A stretch of 8,010 bases of DNA from Thermoanaerobacterium sp. (GTDB lineage: Bacteria > Bacillota > Thermoanaerobacteria > Thermoanaerobacterales > Thermoanaerobacteraceae), in contig JASBVU010000073.1 in the NCBI GenBank assembly GCA_029960905.1, forward strand, positions 1 through 8,010, written 5' to 3'. The notes beneath the pieces are model-generated. The model saw nothing but the letters and a program-made list of their open reading frames with translations, was not told the DNA's origin and did no database searches. Below, in pieces: positions 1 to 6,105 of the stretch (the first letter of the stretch is position 1; each line of letters starts with the position of its first letter). A program made the position numbers and the translations under genes.

Positions 1-917
1 TTTCCTATTTGTGAGTTTTGAACTCTTTCGATATTTCCGGAAATGATATTCACTTCAACATCAAAATTTTTTATCATGTGAGATATGACAGGCTGATTGC
101 TGCTGCTGCCAAAAAACGATAATCTTAAGACTTCCTCATTTGGATTTTCGTCATCAAGCAAGATGTCTGGTGGAAGTTCTGCTATCATATCTTTTAAAAA
201 TCTCTTAGATGTTTCTGTTGAAGGGTTTGAAAAAATGTCTATTACATTTCCTTCTTCGATAATCATGCCGTTTTCTAAGACAGCAACTTTGTCGCACAGA
301 TTTCTTATTACAGACATTTCATGCGTTATGACCACGATTGTAATTCCATATTGTTTGTTTATGTTCTTCAAAAGATTTAAGATGGATTCTGTCGTGGTAG
401 GGTCTAAAGCGGATGTGGCTTCATCAGATAAAATTATGTCTGGATTGTTGGCTAAAGCTCTTGCGATACCTACACGCTGCTTTTGCCCACCAGATAGCTG
501 TGCAGGATATGCGTACCTTTTGTCTTTTAGGTCTACCACATCCAGCAATTCGTCAACGCGTTTTTTTATTACAGAATCGCTAACCTTTGAGATTTTAAGA
601 GGAAATGCTATGTTCTCATACACTGTAGAGTTCATCAAAAGATTGAAATGCTGAAATATCATGCCAATCTTTTTTCGCATATTTCTCAGTTCTTTTGGAT
701 TTAACTTTGTCATTTCTATACCATTTATCAATATGCTGCCAGATGTAGGTTTTTCCAACATGTTTATGCACCTTATCAATGATGATTTTCCGGCACCGCT
801 TAAACCCATTATGCCGTAAATTTCACCGTCGTTTATGGTTAAATTGATGTCTTTCAAAGCAACTACATCTTTTCCGTTTGTGCTGTAAACTTTGCTTAGA
901 TTTTTTATTTCGATCAA
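1..917 (-). CDS. metN: Methionine ABC transporter ATP-binding protein MetN (3' end beyond window)
   Basis: Cytoplasmic ATPase that powers a MetNIQ-type importer for methionine. About 305 residues are visible from a TTG start; the family is usually about 340, so only the C-terminal end is missing. Walker A GLSGAGKS is at residues 38-45, the Q-loop glutamine at 89, the ABC signature LSGGQKQRV at 141-149, Walker B with D165-E166 at 161-172, and the switch histidine at 199. From about residue 260 the sequence resembles the regulatory NIL domain that binds methionine in MetN. TTG is chosen because AAGAAGGTG lies 7 nt upstream, and the nearby ATG (922-920) runs into TGA after two codons. A SAM-I riboswitch directly upstream supports the methionine assignment over other ABC ATPases. 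The permease metI and binding protein metQ would be expected beyond the left edge. Confidence 0.93.
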   Translation of the reverse strand, partial: MIEIKNLSKVYSTNGKDVVALKDINLTINDGEIYGIMGLSGAGKSSLIRCINMLEKPTSGSILINGIEMTKLNPKELRNMRKKIGMIFQHFNLLMNSTVYENIAFPLKISKVSDSVIKKRVDELLDVVDLKDKRYAYPAQLSGGQKQRVGIARALANNPDIILSDEATSALDPTTTESILNLLKNINKQYGITIVVITHEMSVIRNLCDKVAVLENGMIIEEGNVIDIFSNPSTETSKRFLKDMIAELPPDILLDDENPNEEVLRLSFFGSSSNQPVISHMIKNFDVEVNIISGNIERVQNSQIG

Positions 918-924
918 ATCATTT

Positions 925-934
925 CACCTTCTTT
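925..934 (-). promoter_or_regulatory. metN ribosome binding site
   Basis: The minus strand reads AAAGAAGGTG, a good Shine-Dalgarno sequence ending 7 nt before the TTG at 917-915. The ATG at 922-920 is only 2 nt away and its frame reads ATG ATT TGA, so this spacing decides the TTG start. Confidence 0.75.
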
Positions 935-961
935 TCGTAAATGTAAATTTAAAAAAGCAAT

Positions 962-988
962 AAAAAAAACCTCCAATGAAAGAGGTTT
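962..988 (-). terminator. Intrinsic terminator of the metN leader (riboswitch expression platform)
   Basis: On the minus strand a 7-bp stem AAACCTC/GAGGTTT (arms 982-988 and 967-973) closes an 8-nt loop and runs into a T-rich tract at 962-969. The upstream arm and loop (CCTCTTTC, plus-strand 978-985) can instead pair with GAGAGAGG from the 3' edge of the aptamer (plus-strand 992-999). That gives an anti-terminator when SAM is absent. Confidence 0.9.
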
Positions 989-991
989 GTT

Positions 992-1097
992 CCTCTCTCA
1001 TCTCTCAGCAATTGCTGCAGGAATTGGCACCATTGCACATACGTGCCGGTTGCCGGGTTTCATCGGGCCAGTCCCTCCACCTCTCTAGATAAGAGAA
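992..1097 (-). promoter_or_regulatory. SAM-I (S-box) riboswitch aptamer upstream of metN
   Basis: The minus strand carries the hallmark S-box core: CTTATCTAGAGAGGTGGAGG, then GGACTGGCCCGATGAAACCC, then GGCAACC, and ends in GCTGAGAGATGAGAG. Helix P1 pairs CTCTTATC (1095-1088) with GATGAGAG (1002-995). A P4-type hairpin CAGC-AATT-GCTG is visible near 1006-1017, and a P3 arm GGCAC/GTGCC is present. SAM binding should stabilise P1, release the terminator hairpin and stop transcription before metN, so methionine import is made only when SAM is low. Recognition rests on the conserved motif; no covariance model was run. Confidence 0.96.
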
Positions 1098-1123
1098 TAA
1101 TTTCGTTTTTAGTTGTTAAAATG

Positions 1124-1152
1124 ATTATATAGGATAGATTTTGAAAAGTCAA
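1124..1152 (-). promoter_or_regulatory. Sigma-A-type promoter for the metN leader
   Basis: On the minus strand TTGACT (1152-1147) is separated by exactly 17 nt from a perfect TATAAT (1129-1124). Transcription would start about 7 nt later, near 1117, some 20 nt ahead of the SAM-I aptamer. Confidence 0.88.
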
Positions 1153-1183
1153 GCAAAATTTTCATTTAGTGATATTAATTTTT

Positions 1184-1221
1184 TGTCACAATAAGATTGA
1201 CAGTGTATTCACAAGTTTGTG
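1184..1221. repeat. Inverted-repeat cluster upstream of the PTS promoter (candidate operator)
   Basis: Two dyads lie just upstream of, and touching, the -35 element of the operon promoter. TGTCA at 1184-1188 faces TGACA at 1198-1202, with AAT/ATT extending the symmetry except for one extra C. CACAA at 1210-1214 faces TTGTG at 1217-1221 across a 2-nt centre. A position upstream of -35 suits an activator of the LicR/MtlR type. That the downstream-encoded regulator binds here is inference only. Confidence 0.4.
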
Positions 1222-1249
1222 TTGATTTAAAGAATAAATTGATTATAAT
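1222..1249 (+). promoter_or_regulatory. Sigma-A-type promoter of the PTS operon
   Basis: TTGATT (1222-1227) is followed after 16 nt by TATAAT (1244-1249), giving a start near 1256 and a leader of about 50 nt. An exact TTGACA at 1197-1202 has no acceptable -10 at the right distance and is less likely to be the -35. The weaker -35 and the dyads next to it fit an activated promoter. Confidence 0.72.
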
Positions 1250-1260
1250 TAAGATGAAAG

Positions 1261-1274
1261 ATAAGTTAACTTAT
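1261..1274. repeat. Perfect 14-bp palindrome in the PTS operon leader
   Basis: ATAAGTTAACTTAT equals its own reverse complement and has no loop bases, so it is better suited to binding a dimeric protein than to forming an RNA hairpin. It lies just downstream of the predicted transcription start, where a repressor could block elongation or open-complex formation. The binding protein is unknown. Confidence 0.4.
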
Positions 1275-1308
1275 TAATAATTTGTCATAGACGAAAGGAC
1301 AAATATTT

Positions 1309-3393
1309 ATGAAAGAATTAAGCAGGCGCCAATTAGAAATCTTTAAAAAGGTTCTTTCAAAAGAAGTTTCCAGTTTGGACGATATCGTCGCTGTATACAA
1401 ATTAAGCAAGAGGACTGTTTACAGGGAAGTAAATGCGATAAATGAGTATATAAAGGAATACAATCTAAGACTTAAAAATGATGATGGAGTATTAGTCTTG
1501 GAAGGCACTGATAGCGATATTGAAAAATTCAAATTCGACGTAATAGGATATAGACCGAGCATTGACGCTGATAAGAGGCGAAAACTGATACTGTCTGAGC
1601 TTTTGCAGATGAAAGAACCTGTAAAACTAGAGTATTTCGCGAGAGAGTACAATGTTACTACGGCAACAATAAGCTATGACATTAAAGAGATCGATAAGTG
1701 GCTAAATAAGCAAAATGTTACAATTGTAACAAAGCCTGGAGTAGGCATATACGTAAAAGGCGATGAAAGCAATATAAGAAAGGCCATAATAAATTTTCTG
1801 TATGACAATGTAGAGACAAAAGACTTAATTGAGTTTTTAAATAAAGGGTACAATAATATAAACAAGCTTAGCGAAGACATAAATGACAGGTTGCTGAGGC
1901 TTATAGACTATGATACGGTTTTAAAAATAGAGAAAGCAATACAAAAATTAGAGAAGTCGCTTGATTACGAGTTGGCTGAAAGCTCGTATATGGGGCTTAC
2001 GGTACATCTGGCATTGGCATTAAAAAGAATAAAAGAAGGCGAAAAGATAAAAATAGGTAATGAAAGCCTTCATGAACTTAGGAAGTCAGATGAGTACAAA
2101 TTTGCAGAGTTGCTTGCTGGATTTTTGGAAGAAGAATTTGGTATTTCTATTCCAGAAGATGAAATCGGTTATATAACGATACATCTTCAAGGTGCAAGGT
2201 ACAGAGCAAATACCGAAGATGTAAATGACGATCTGTTAAATGAAATACTGTATGAAATGATTAGCGTTGCAGAAGATGAATTTGGCACTGATTTTAAAGA
2301 TGATGCAATGCTTTTAAGCGGTTTAAAGACACACTTAAGGCCGACGATTTTTAGACTTCGCATGGGTCTTGCTATTAGAAATCCGCTTATAAATGACATC
2401 AAAGAAAGGTACAGCGGATTATTTGAGAAATGTATATCTATTGCAAATGTGATTAAAGACAAGCTTAATGTTGATGTACCTGATGATGAAATTGGCTATA
2501 TTGCAATGCATTTTGGCGCATCCATAGCAAGAAAAAGTGATAAGACGAAAAGGCATAATATTTTAGTCGTGTGTGCCAGCGGCATAGGCACATCAAGAAT
2601 GCTTTTATCGAAGCTTCAGATGTTTCCACAATTGAATATTGTAGATACGGTTTCAAGCTTGAGAGTTAAAGACTTTAAAGATAGAGATGATATTGACTTG
2701 ATAGTGTCTACAATTCCGCTGGACATAAAGGACAAAGAGACTATAATAGTAAATCCGCTGCTTTTAGATGAAGACGTAAAAAAACTGAAAGATGCTTTAA
2801 ACACAGATTTTATAATGGACTTTTCAGAGAGAAAAGTCATAGGCGACAGATACAAAGAGCTGGAACACATTGCGTGGTATGGCAAAAGGATAATTGAACT
2901 GTGCAGTTCCCTTAAGCTTAAAGATGTGTATGGTAAAAACTCCAAAGCCATTATAGATTCTCTTCTAGAGGATTTTGCCGGTAATGAGGGGATTGATCAC
3001 GAAAAAATCAAGCAGATAGAAGATAAGCTTTTGGGAAGAGAAAGCCTTGGAAAGATAATACTTCCAGGGAAAGGGTTTGTAATCTACCACTGTACAGCAT
3101 CTGATTTGCTGGAGCCAATCCTCGTCTTTGGAAAACTGAAAAGCGATGTCAAGATGAAAAATTTAATTAACGAATATGAAATCATAAAGACAGCTTTTCT
3201 AATGGTTGCACCAGATAATGACAAGATGTGGATAGAAATACTTGGCGATTTAAGTGTTTCATTTATTGAAAGCAAAGATCTGGTAAAAAACCTCAATGAA
3301 ATTGATGGAATTGATGAGGCGAGAGAAATTGTCAAGAAGGCATTGATGAATAAATATTACGATGAAATAAAAAGAAATCTTGTAGGTGATTAA
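1309..3393 (+). CDS. PRD-containing, PTS-controlled transcriptional regulator (LicR/MtlR type)
   Basis: A 694-residue multidomain DNA-binding regulator whose activity is set by PTS phosphorylation. Domains in order: an N-terminal winged HTH (about 1-65, recognition region 22-43), a second HTH (about 100-135), PRD1 (about 190-300) with His233 and His292, PRD2 (about 305-410) with His342 and His401, a EIIB-like domain (about 416-505) with phosphorylatable Cys422 in VVCASGIGTS, and a EIIA-type-2-like domain (about 540-690) with a candidate active His594 in YHCTASD. In this family HPr phosphorylation of PRDs activates, while phosphorylation by the cognate PTS proteins restrains. All expected sites are retained, so it should be fully regulated. 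The start is supported by GAAAGGA 9 nt upstream. It heads the operon and ends 1 nt before the next ATG. The DNA-binding architecture favours a LicR/ManR/MtlR activator over an RNA-binding BglG antiterminator. The exact sugar cannot be read from the sequence. Confidence 0.93.
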   Translation: MKELSRRQLEIFKKVLSKEVSSLDDIVAVYKLSKRTVYREVNAINEYIKEYNLRLKNDDGVLVLEGTDSDIEKFKFDVIGYRPSIDADKRRKLILSELLQMKEPVKLEYFAREYNVTTATISYDIKEIDKWLNKQNVTIVTKPGVGIYVKGDESNIRKAIINFLYDNVETKDLIEFLNKGYNNINKLSEDINDRLLRLIDYDTVLKIEKAIQKLEKSLDYELAESSYMGLTVHLALALKRIKEGEKIKIGNESLHELRKSDEYKFAELLAGFLEEEFGISIPEDEIGYITIHLQGARYRANTEDVNDDLLNEILYEMISVAEDEFGTDFKDDAMLLSGLKTHLRPTIFRLRMGLAIRNPLINDIKERYSGLFEKCISIANVIKDKLNVDVPDDEIGYIAMHFGASIARKSDKTKRHNILVVCASGIGTSRMLLSKLQMFPQLNIVDTVSSLRVKDFKDRDDIDLIVSTIPLDIKDKETIIVNPLLLDEDVKKLKDALNTDFIMDFSERKVIGDRYKELEHIAWYGKRIIELCSSLKLKDVYGKNSKAIIDSLLEDFAGNEGIDHEKIKQIEDKLLGRESLGKIILPGKGFVIYHCTASDLLEPILVFGKLKSDVKMKNLINEYEIIKTAFLMVAPDNDKMWIEILGDLSVSFIESKDLVKNLNEIDGIDEAREIVKKALMNKYYDEIKRNLVGD
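3384..3389 (+). promoter_or_regulatory. Ribosome binding site of the small membrane protein, inside the regulator's 3' end
   Basis: AGGTGA lies 5 nt before the ATG at 3395 and within the last codons of the regulator. It favours ATG 3395 over the in-frame GTG at 3386, which overlaps this site. Translation is probably coupled to the regulator. Confidence 0.6.
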
Positions 3394-3394
3394 A

Positions 3395-3640
3395 ATGTTT
3401 AGTATTTCGGTAAAACAGCGAAAAATTTTCTATGGGATGCTGTCTTTGGTATGGATTGCAACTGCTGTGTATTCTATGATAAATGATACATTTGCACATG
3501 GCTTAGAGATTCTTTTGTTTGGTGCATTTTTCATTGCGGGAATTGCACTTATACAAGCATACATGATAAAAATGCTTAAATTGTATGACAAAAATTTAAA
3601 AAAGGGAGTAAGCCAAAAGAAAAATAAAAAAAGGAGGTAA
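3395..3640 (+). CDS. Small two-helix membrane protein of unknown function in the PTS operon
   Basis: An 81-residue protein I do not recognise. It has a short basic N-terminus (VKQRK), two hydrophobic stretches (about residues 11-30 and 36-57) joined by a short polar, acidic-containing turn, and a strongly basic tail (about 60-81, ending KKNKKRR). By the positive-inside rule both ends should be cytoplasmic, making a membrane hairpin. It starts 1 nt after the regulator stop. Its last two Arg codons and stop form the Shine-Dalgarno sequence (AGGAGGTAA) of the IIB gene, so it is tightly coupled to both neighbours and is very likely translated. A role at the membrane with the regulator or the transporter is only a guess. 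A GTG start at 3386 would add three residues. Confidence 0.8.
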   Translation: MFSISVKQRKIFYGMLSLVWIATAVYSMINDTFAHGLEILLFGAFFIAGIALIQAYMIKMLKLYDKNLKKGVSQKKNKKRR

Positions 3641-3646
3641 TTTACT

Positions 3647-3973
3647 ATGGCTATACATGGCGTTATATTGTGCAGTTGGGGTGCTACATCAAGTGCATTA
3701 GCAAAAAAAGTGACTGATGAAGCGAAAAAGCAAGGTTTAGATGTGACAGTCGATGCAGGAGGCACAGGCGAATTTAAGAAAAAAGCTGAGGAATACGATG
3801 TTGCTCTTTTAGAGCCACAGGTAAGGCATTTAAAGAAGGAAGTTGAGACAATAGCTGAAAAATTTGGCATTCCTGTTGACATTGTTGATATGCAGGCTTT
3901 TGCACTTATGGATGCAAAAAAGATATTGAACCAGATTATCGAGCTTGCTAAGAAAAATGGAAAAGATGCATAG
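3647..3973 (+). CDS. PTS sugar transporter subunit IIB, lactose/cellobiose family
   Basis: A 108-residue cytoplasmic phosphotransfer protein, the usual size for a stand-alone CelA/LicB-type IIB. A beta strand (GVILC) leads to the active-site Cys9, which accepts phosphate from IIA and gives it to the sugar bound by IIC. The loop after the cysteine reads CSWGATSSA, where family members generally have a C-x-x-G-M-S-T-S-like loop, so Trp11 and Ala13 are unusual. Further conserved-looking parts are DVALLEPQVRHLKKEV (about 51-66), matching the LLGPQVxY region of the family, and PVDIVDMQAFALMDAKKIL (about 76-94). The start has AAGGAGG 9 nt upstream. The stop codon lies in the Shine-Dalgarno sequence of the IIC gene. 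Gene order IIB-IIC-IIA matches licBCA of Bacillus. Confidence 0.92.
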   Translation: MAIHGVILCSWGATSSALAKKVTDEAKKQGLDVTVDAGGTGEFKKKAEEYDVALLEPQVRHLKKEVETIAEKFGIPVDIVDMQAFALMDAKKILNQIIELAKKNGKDA

Positions 3974-3984
3974 GAGGTAATAAG

Positions 3985-5304
3985 ATGAACGAAAGACTTA
4001 CTAACAATTGGTTTATGAAATGGATGGAGTCATCTTTGATGCCTGTACTGGCAAGAATTGCTCAAAATGTCATACTTCAATCTATAAGAGATGCTTTTTC
4101 AAGTTTTGCATTGCCAGTTATATTGACAGGTTCATTGTTTCTGATAATAGCCAATCCACCACTTGCAGAAGGTGTAAATTGGGGCCCTATTGTGGCATGG
4201 GCAAATGCTATTAAGCCTATTGCTGGTCAGTTGATGATTCCTTTCAACTTATCATTTGGCATCATGGCTTTGATGGTTGCATTTGGTACAGCTTACAGTT
4301 TGGCTACTCGCTGGGATCTTGATGAAGCAATGACAGGTATTATTTCCATGTTAGCATTTTTAGTTACAACTTTCCCAGCATCAGACGTTACGAAAGTAAG
4401 CTTTGGTGATGTTCTTAACTATCTTGGCGGACAAGGTCTTTTTGTCGCTATAATCATAGGTGTATTGACAGCAGTTGTTGTAAGATTCTTTAATAAACAA
4501 GGTCTTGTAATTAAGATGCCTGAAGCCGTACCACCTTATGTTGTAAGAAGCTTTATGGCACTTGTACCGATGTTTGTTATGGTAGTATCGGCTTGGATAG
4601 TAGAGTGGATTGTATGGGCTAACTTCAAAGTTACATTGCCACAGTTGGTAATTGAGTTATTTAAGCCACTTGTTGCAGCATCAAACAGCTATTGGGCAGC
4701 TTTAGCTGAGATAATCCTGATGATGCTTTTGTGGTCACTTGGAATACACGGCATGAATGTCGTATCATCTATAGCATATCCTTTCTGGATGAGTCAGCTT
4801 GCTGCAAATGTAAAAGCATTAAATGCACATCAACCTATGACAGGTATCGTCACAGAGCCATTCTTCCACATGTTTACACACCTTGGTGGTTCAGGTACAA
4901 CATGGCCTCTTGTCATAATGTTCTTGTTCTCAGCATCAAAACAGCTTAAGACGATAGGTACAGCAGAGCTTATCCCTGCTATATTCAATATAAATGAACC
5001 GCTCATTTTTGGTGCTCCAATAGTTTTGAACCCTATATTGATGATACCATTTATAATTGCGCCTGCAGCGGTTGTCACAATAAACTACATCGCATTCCAT
5101 TTCCACTTAGTAACAGGACCATTGTATCAGCTTCCATTTACAGTTCCTGTATTTATAGGTGGTTTCATATCAAGTGGTCTTGACTGGAGAGGACCAATTT
5201 TGCAGCTTGTAAACCTGATTGTAGCAGGTATTATATACTATCCATTCTTCAAAATGTATGAAGCACAGCTTTTGAAGAATGAAAGAGAGCTTGAGGAAAA
5301 ATAA
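3985..5304 (+). CDS. PTS sugar transporter subunit IIC, lactose/cellobiose family
   Basis: A 439-residue membrane permease that binds sugar, carries it inward and presents it to phospho-IIB. It has about ten hydrophobic segments (for example about 37-56, 85-105, 112-132, 150-168, 189-211, 236-255, 341-367 and 402-422), and its length is typical of CelB/LicC/ChbC. Family signatures are LGIHGMNVVSS (252-262, His255), EPFFHMFTHLGGSGTT (291-306) and FNINEPLIFGAP (334-345, Glu338). His255 and Glu338 match the substrate-contacting His and Glu known from the chitobiose permease ChbC. AGGAGG starts 13 nt before the ATG and overlaps the IIB stop. The family handles cellobiose, lichenan oligomers, chitobiose or lactose; a beta-linked disaccharide is most likely here, from the operon resemblance to lic genes. 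Confidence 0.96.
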   Translation: MNERLTNNWFMKWMESSLMPVLARIAQNVILQSIRDAFSSFALPVILTGSLFLIIANPPLAEGVNWGPIVAWANAIKPIAGQLMIPFNLSFGIMALMVAFGTAYSLATRWDLDEAMTGIISMLAFLVTTFPASDVTKVSFGDVLNYLGGQGLFVAIIIGVLTAVVVRFFNKQGLVIKMPEAVPPYVVRSFMALVPMFVMVVSAWIVEWIVWANFKVTLPQLVIELFKPLVAASNSYWAALAEIILMMLLWSLGIHGMNVVSSIAYPFWMSQLAANVKALNAHQPMTGIVTEPFFHMFTHLGGSGTTWPLVIMFLFSASKQLKTIGTAELIPAIFNINEPLIFGAPIVLNPILMIPFIIAPAAVVTINYIAFHFHLVTGPLYQLPFTVPVFIGGFISSGLDWRGPILQLVNLIVAGIIYYPFFKMYEAQLLKNERELEEK

Positions 5305-5331
5305 TTAAAATATATAAGGAGGAACCCTTTG

Positions 5332-5649
5332 ATGGAATTAGAGCAAATTATATACAATCTAGTCTTGCACGGCGGAAACGCCAGAGGCGAGGCTTATGAA
5401 GCATTAGATGCAGCAGAAAAAGGGGATTTTGAATCTGCCGAGAAGCATCTAGAAAAGGCTGATGAAGAATTTTACGCAGGTCATGATTATCAAAATGCTT
5501 TGGTGCAAGGTGAACAAATCGAAACACCTAACTTCCTTGTAATACACGCTCAAGACCAGCTTATGACGGCTCTTGCAGAGAAAAATCTCATAAGAAGGCT
5601 TATAGATCTTTACAAGAGGTTAGATGCCCTTGAAAAGAAGGTAAAATAA
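5332..5649 (+). CDS. PTS sugar transporter subunit IIA, lactose/cellobiose family
   Basis: A 105-residue all-helical cytoplasmic protein that takes phosphate from HPr and hands it to IIB; such IIA proteins act as trimers. The active histidine is His72 in VIHAQDQLM, with Asp75 three residues on, matching His78 and Asp81 (the metal-binding aspartate) of the lactococcal lactose IIA. Near the N-terminus, LVLHGGNARGEAYEAL (10-25) is the usual first-helix motif of this family. ATG 5332 is chosen; the TTG at 5329 would add one residue, and AAGGAGG (5316-5322) gives 9 nt spacing to ATG. It is the last gene of the operon, 27 nt after IIC, with a terminator just downstream. No sugar hydrolase follows. 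Confidence 0.95.
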   Translation: MELEQIIYNLVLHGGNARGEAYEALDAAEKGDFESAEKHLEKADEEFYAGHDYQNALVQGEQIETPNFLVIHAQDQLMTALAEKNLIRRLIDLYKRLDALEKKVK

Positions 5650-5655
5650 ATATTG

Positions 5656-5690
5656 AATTAAAAGGTGAGTCATCCTCACCTTTTAATTTT
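5656..5690 (+). terminator. Intrinsic terminator of the PTS operon
   Basis: A perfect 14-bp inverted repeat (arms 5656-5669 and 5675-5688) closes a 5-nt loop TCATC. The core is AAAAGGTGAG/CTCACCTTTT, followed by further T-rich sequence (TTTTAATTTT). It begins 6 nt after the IIA stop codon. Confidence 0.92.
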
Positions 5691-5730
5691 GCCTTTTTAG
5701 ATTGCTTTTTATCTTTTTTGCTTTAAAGTA

Positions 5731-5759
5731 TTGAATAATTTGTGCAAATTTTGTACAAT
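5731..5759 (+). promoter_or_regulatory. Sigma-A-type promoter for yerC, overlapped by tandem repeats
   Basis: TTGAAT (5731-5736) and TACAAT (5754-5759) are separated by 17 nt. Two copies of TTTGTRCAA, at 5739-5747 and 5750-5758, occupy the spacer and -10 with 11-bp periodicity. This arrangement would let a bound protein block RNA polymerase. Confidence 0.75.
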
Positions 5760-5805
5760 GGAGATGGACATTTTATAAAAAAATTTTAAGAGAGAGGGAT
5801 TGTCG

Positions 5806-6105
5806 ATGTACGATTCTAAAATAAAGGACGAGAACGTGGACAAGCTTTTTGAAGCGATTTTAATGCTTAAAGACATGGAAGAATGTTATCGTTTTTTTGA
5901 GGATATAGCTACTATAAACGAGGTTAAGTCGCTGGCTCAAAGACTTCAAGTGGCTAAAATGTTAAGAGACAGGAAGACGTATATTGAAATAGCTGAAAAG
6001 ACAGGTGCCAGCACCGCAACAATAAGCAGAGTCAATAGGGCGCTTAATTATGGAGCGAATGGATACAATTTGATTTTAGATAGATTAAAGGAAAAATCTC
6101 GGTAG
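5806..6105 (+). CDS. yerC: TrpR-like DNA-binding protein, YerC/YecD family
   Basis: A 99-residue, all-helical protein of the TrpR-like superfamily found next to pcrA in many Firmicutes. The N-terminal helices include LFEAILMLKDMEECYRFFED (about 12-31) and SLAQRLQVAKML (about 40-51). The DNA-reading helix-turn-helix is IAEKTGASTATISRVNRAL (about 61-79), and the protein ends shortly after NLILDRLKEKSR. ATG 5806 is preferred because GAGGG ends 7 nt upstream; the TTG at 5800 is too close to it. It has its own promoter, and its stop codon lies inside the loop of its terminator. Its targets and ligand are not evident from the sequence. Tandem repeats on its own promoter suggest, but do not prove, autoregulation. 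Confidence 0.9.
   Translation: MYDSKIKDENVDKLFEAILMLKDMEECYRFFEDIATINEVKSLAQRLQVAKMLRDRKTYIEIAEKTGASTATISRVNRALNYGANGYNLILDRLKEKSR

Noticed and set aside
97..654. Open frame of 185 codons on the plus strand
   Set aside because: It is antisense to metN, whose Walker A, signature and Walker B motifs read cleanly on the minus strand. The plus-strand product is Ser/Phe-rich with no recognisable domain.
1197..1202. Exact TTGACA as -35 of the PTS operon promoter
   Set aside because: No acceptable -10 lies 16-18 nt downstream. TTGATT with TATAAT at 1222-1249 is the better pair, and the TTGACA is better explained as part of a dyad.
1141..1308. CcpA-binding cre site in the PTS control region
   Set aside because: No sequence close to TGNAANCGNTNNCA was found; the nearest A/T-rich stretches lack the central CG.
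1309..3393. Annotation as a BglG-type RNA-binding antiterminator
   Set aside because: The N-terminus holds two helix-turn-helix regions rather than a short CAT RNA-binding domain, and EIIB and EIIA domains are fused at the C-terminus. No antiterminator-type hairpin and terminator pair is seen in the leader.
3430..3882. Open frame of 150 codons on the minus strand
   Set aside because: It lies antisense to the small membrane protein and the IIB gene, has no convincing ribosome binding site, and the opposite strand has a clear operon.
4008..4214. Short plus-strand frames inside the IIC gene (also 4731-4949)
   Set aside because: They are out-of-frame shadows of the IIC coding sequence, Cys-rich and without ribosome binding sites.
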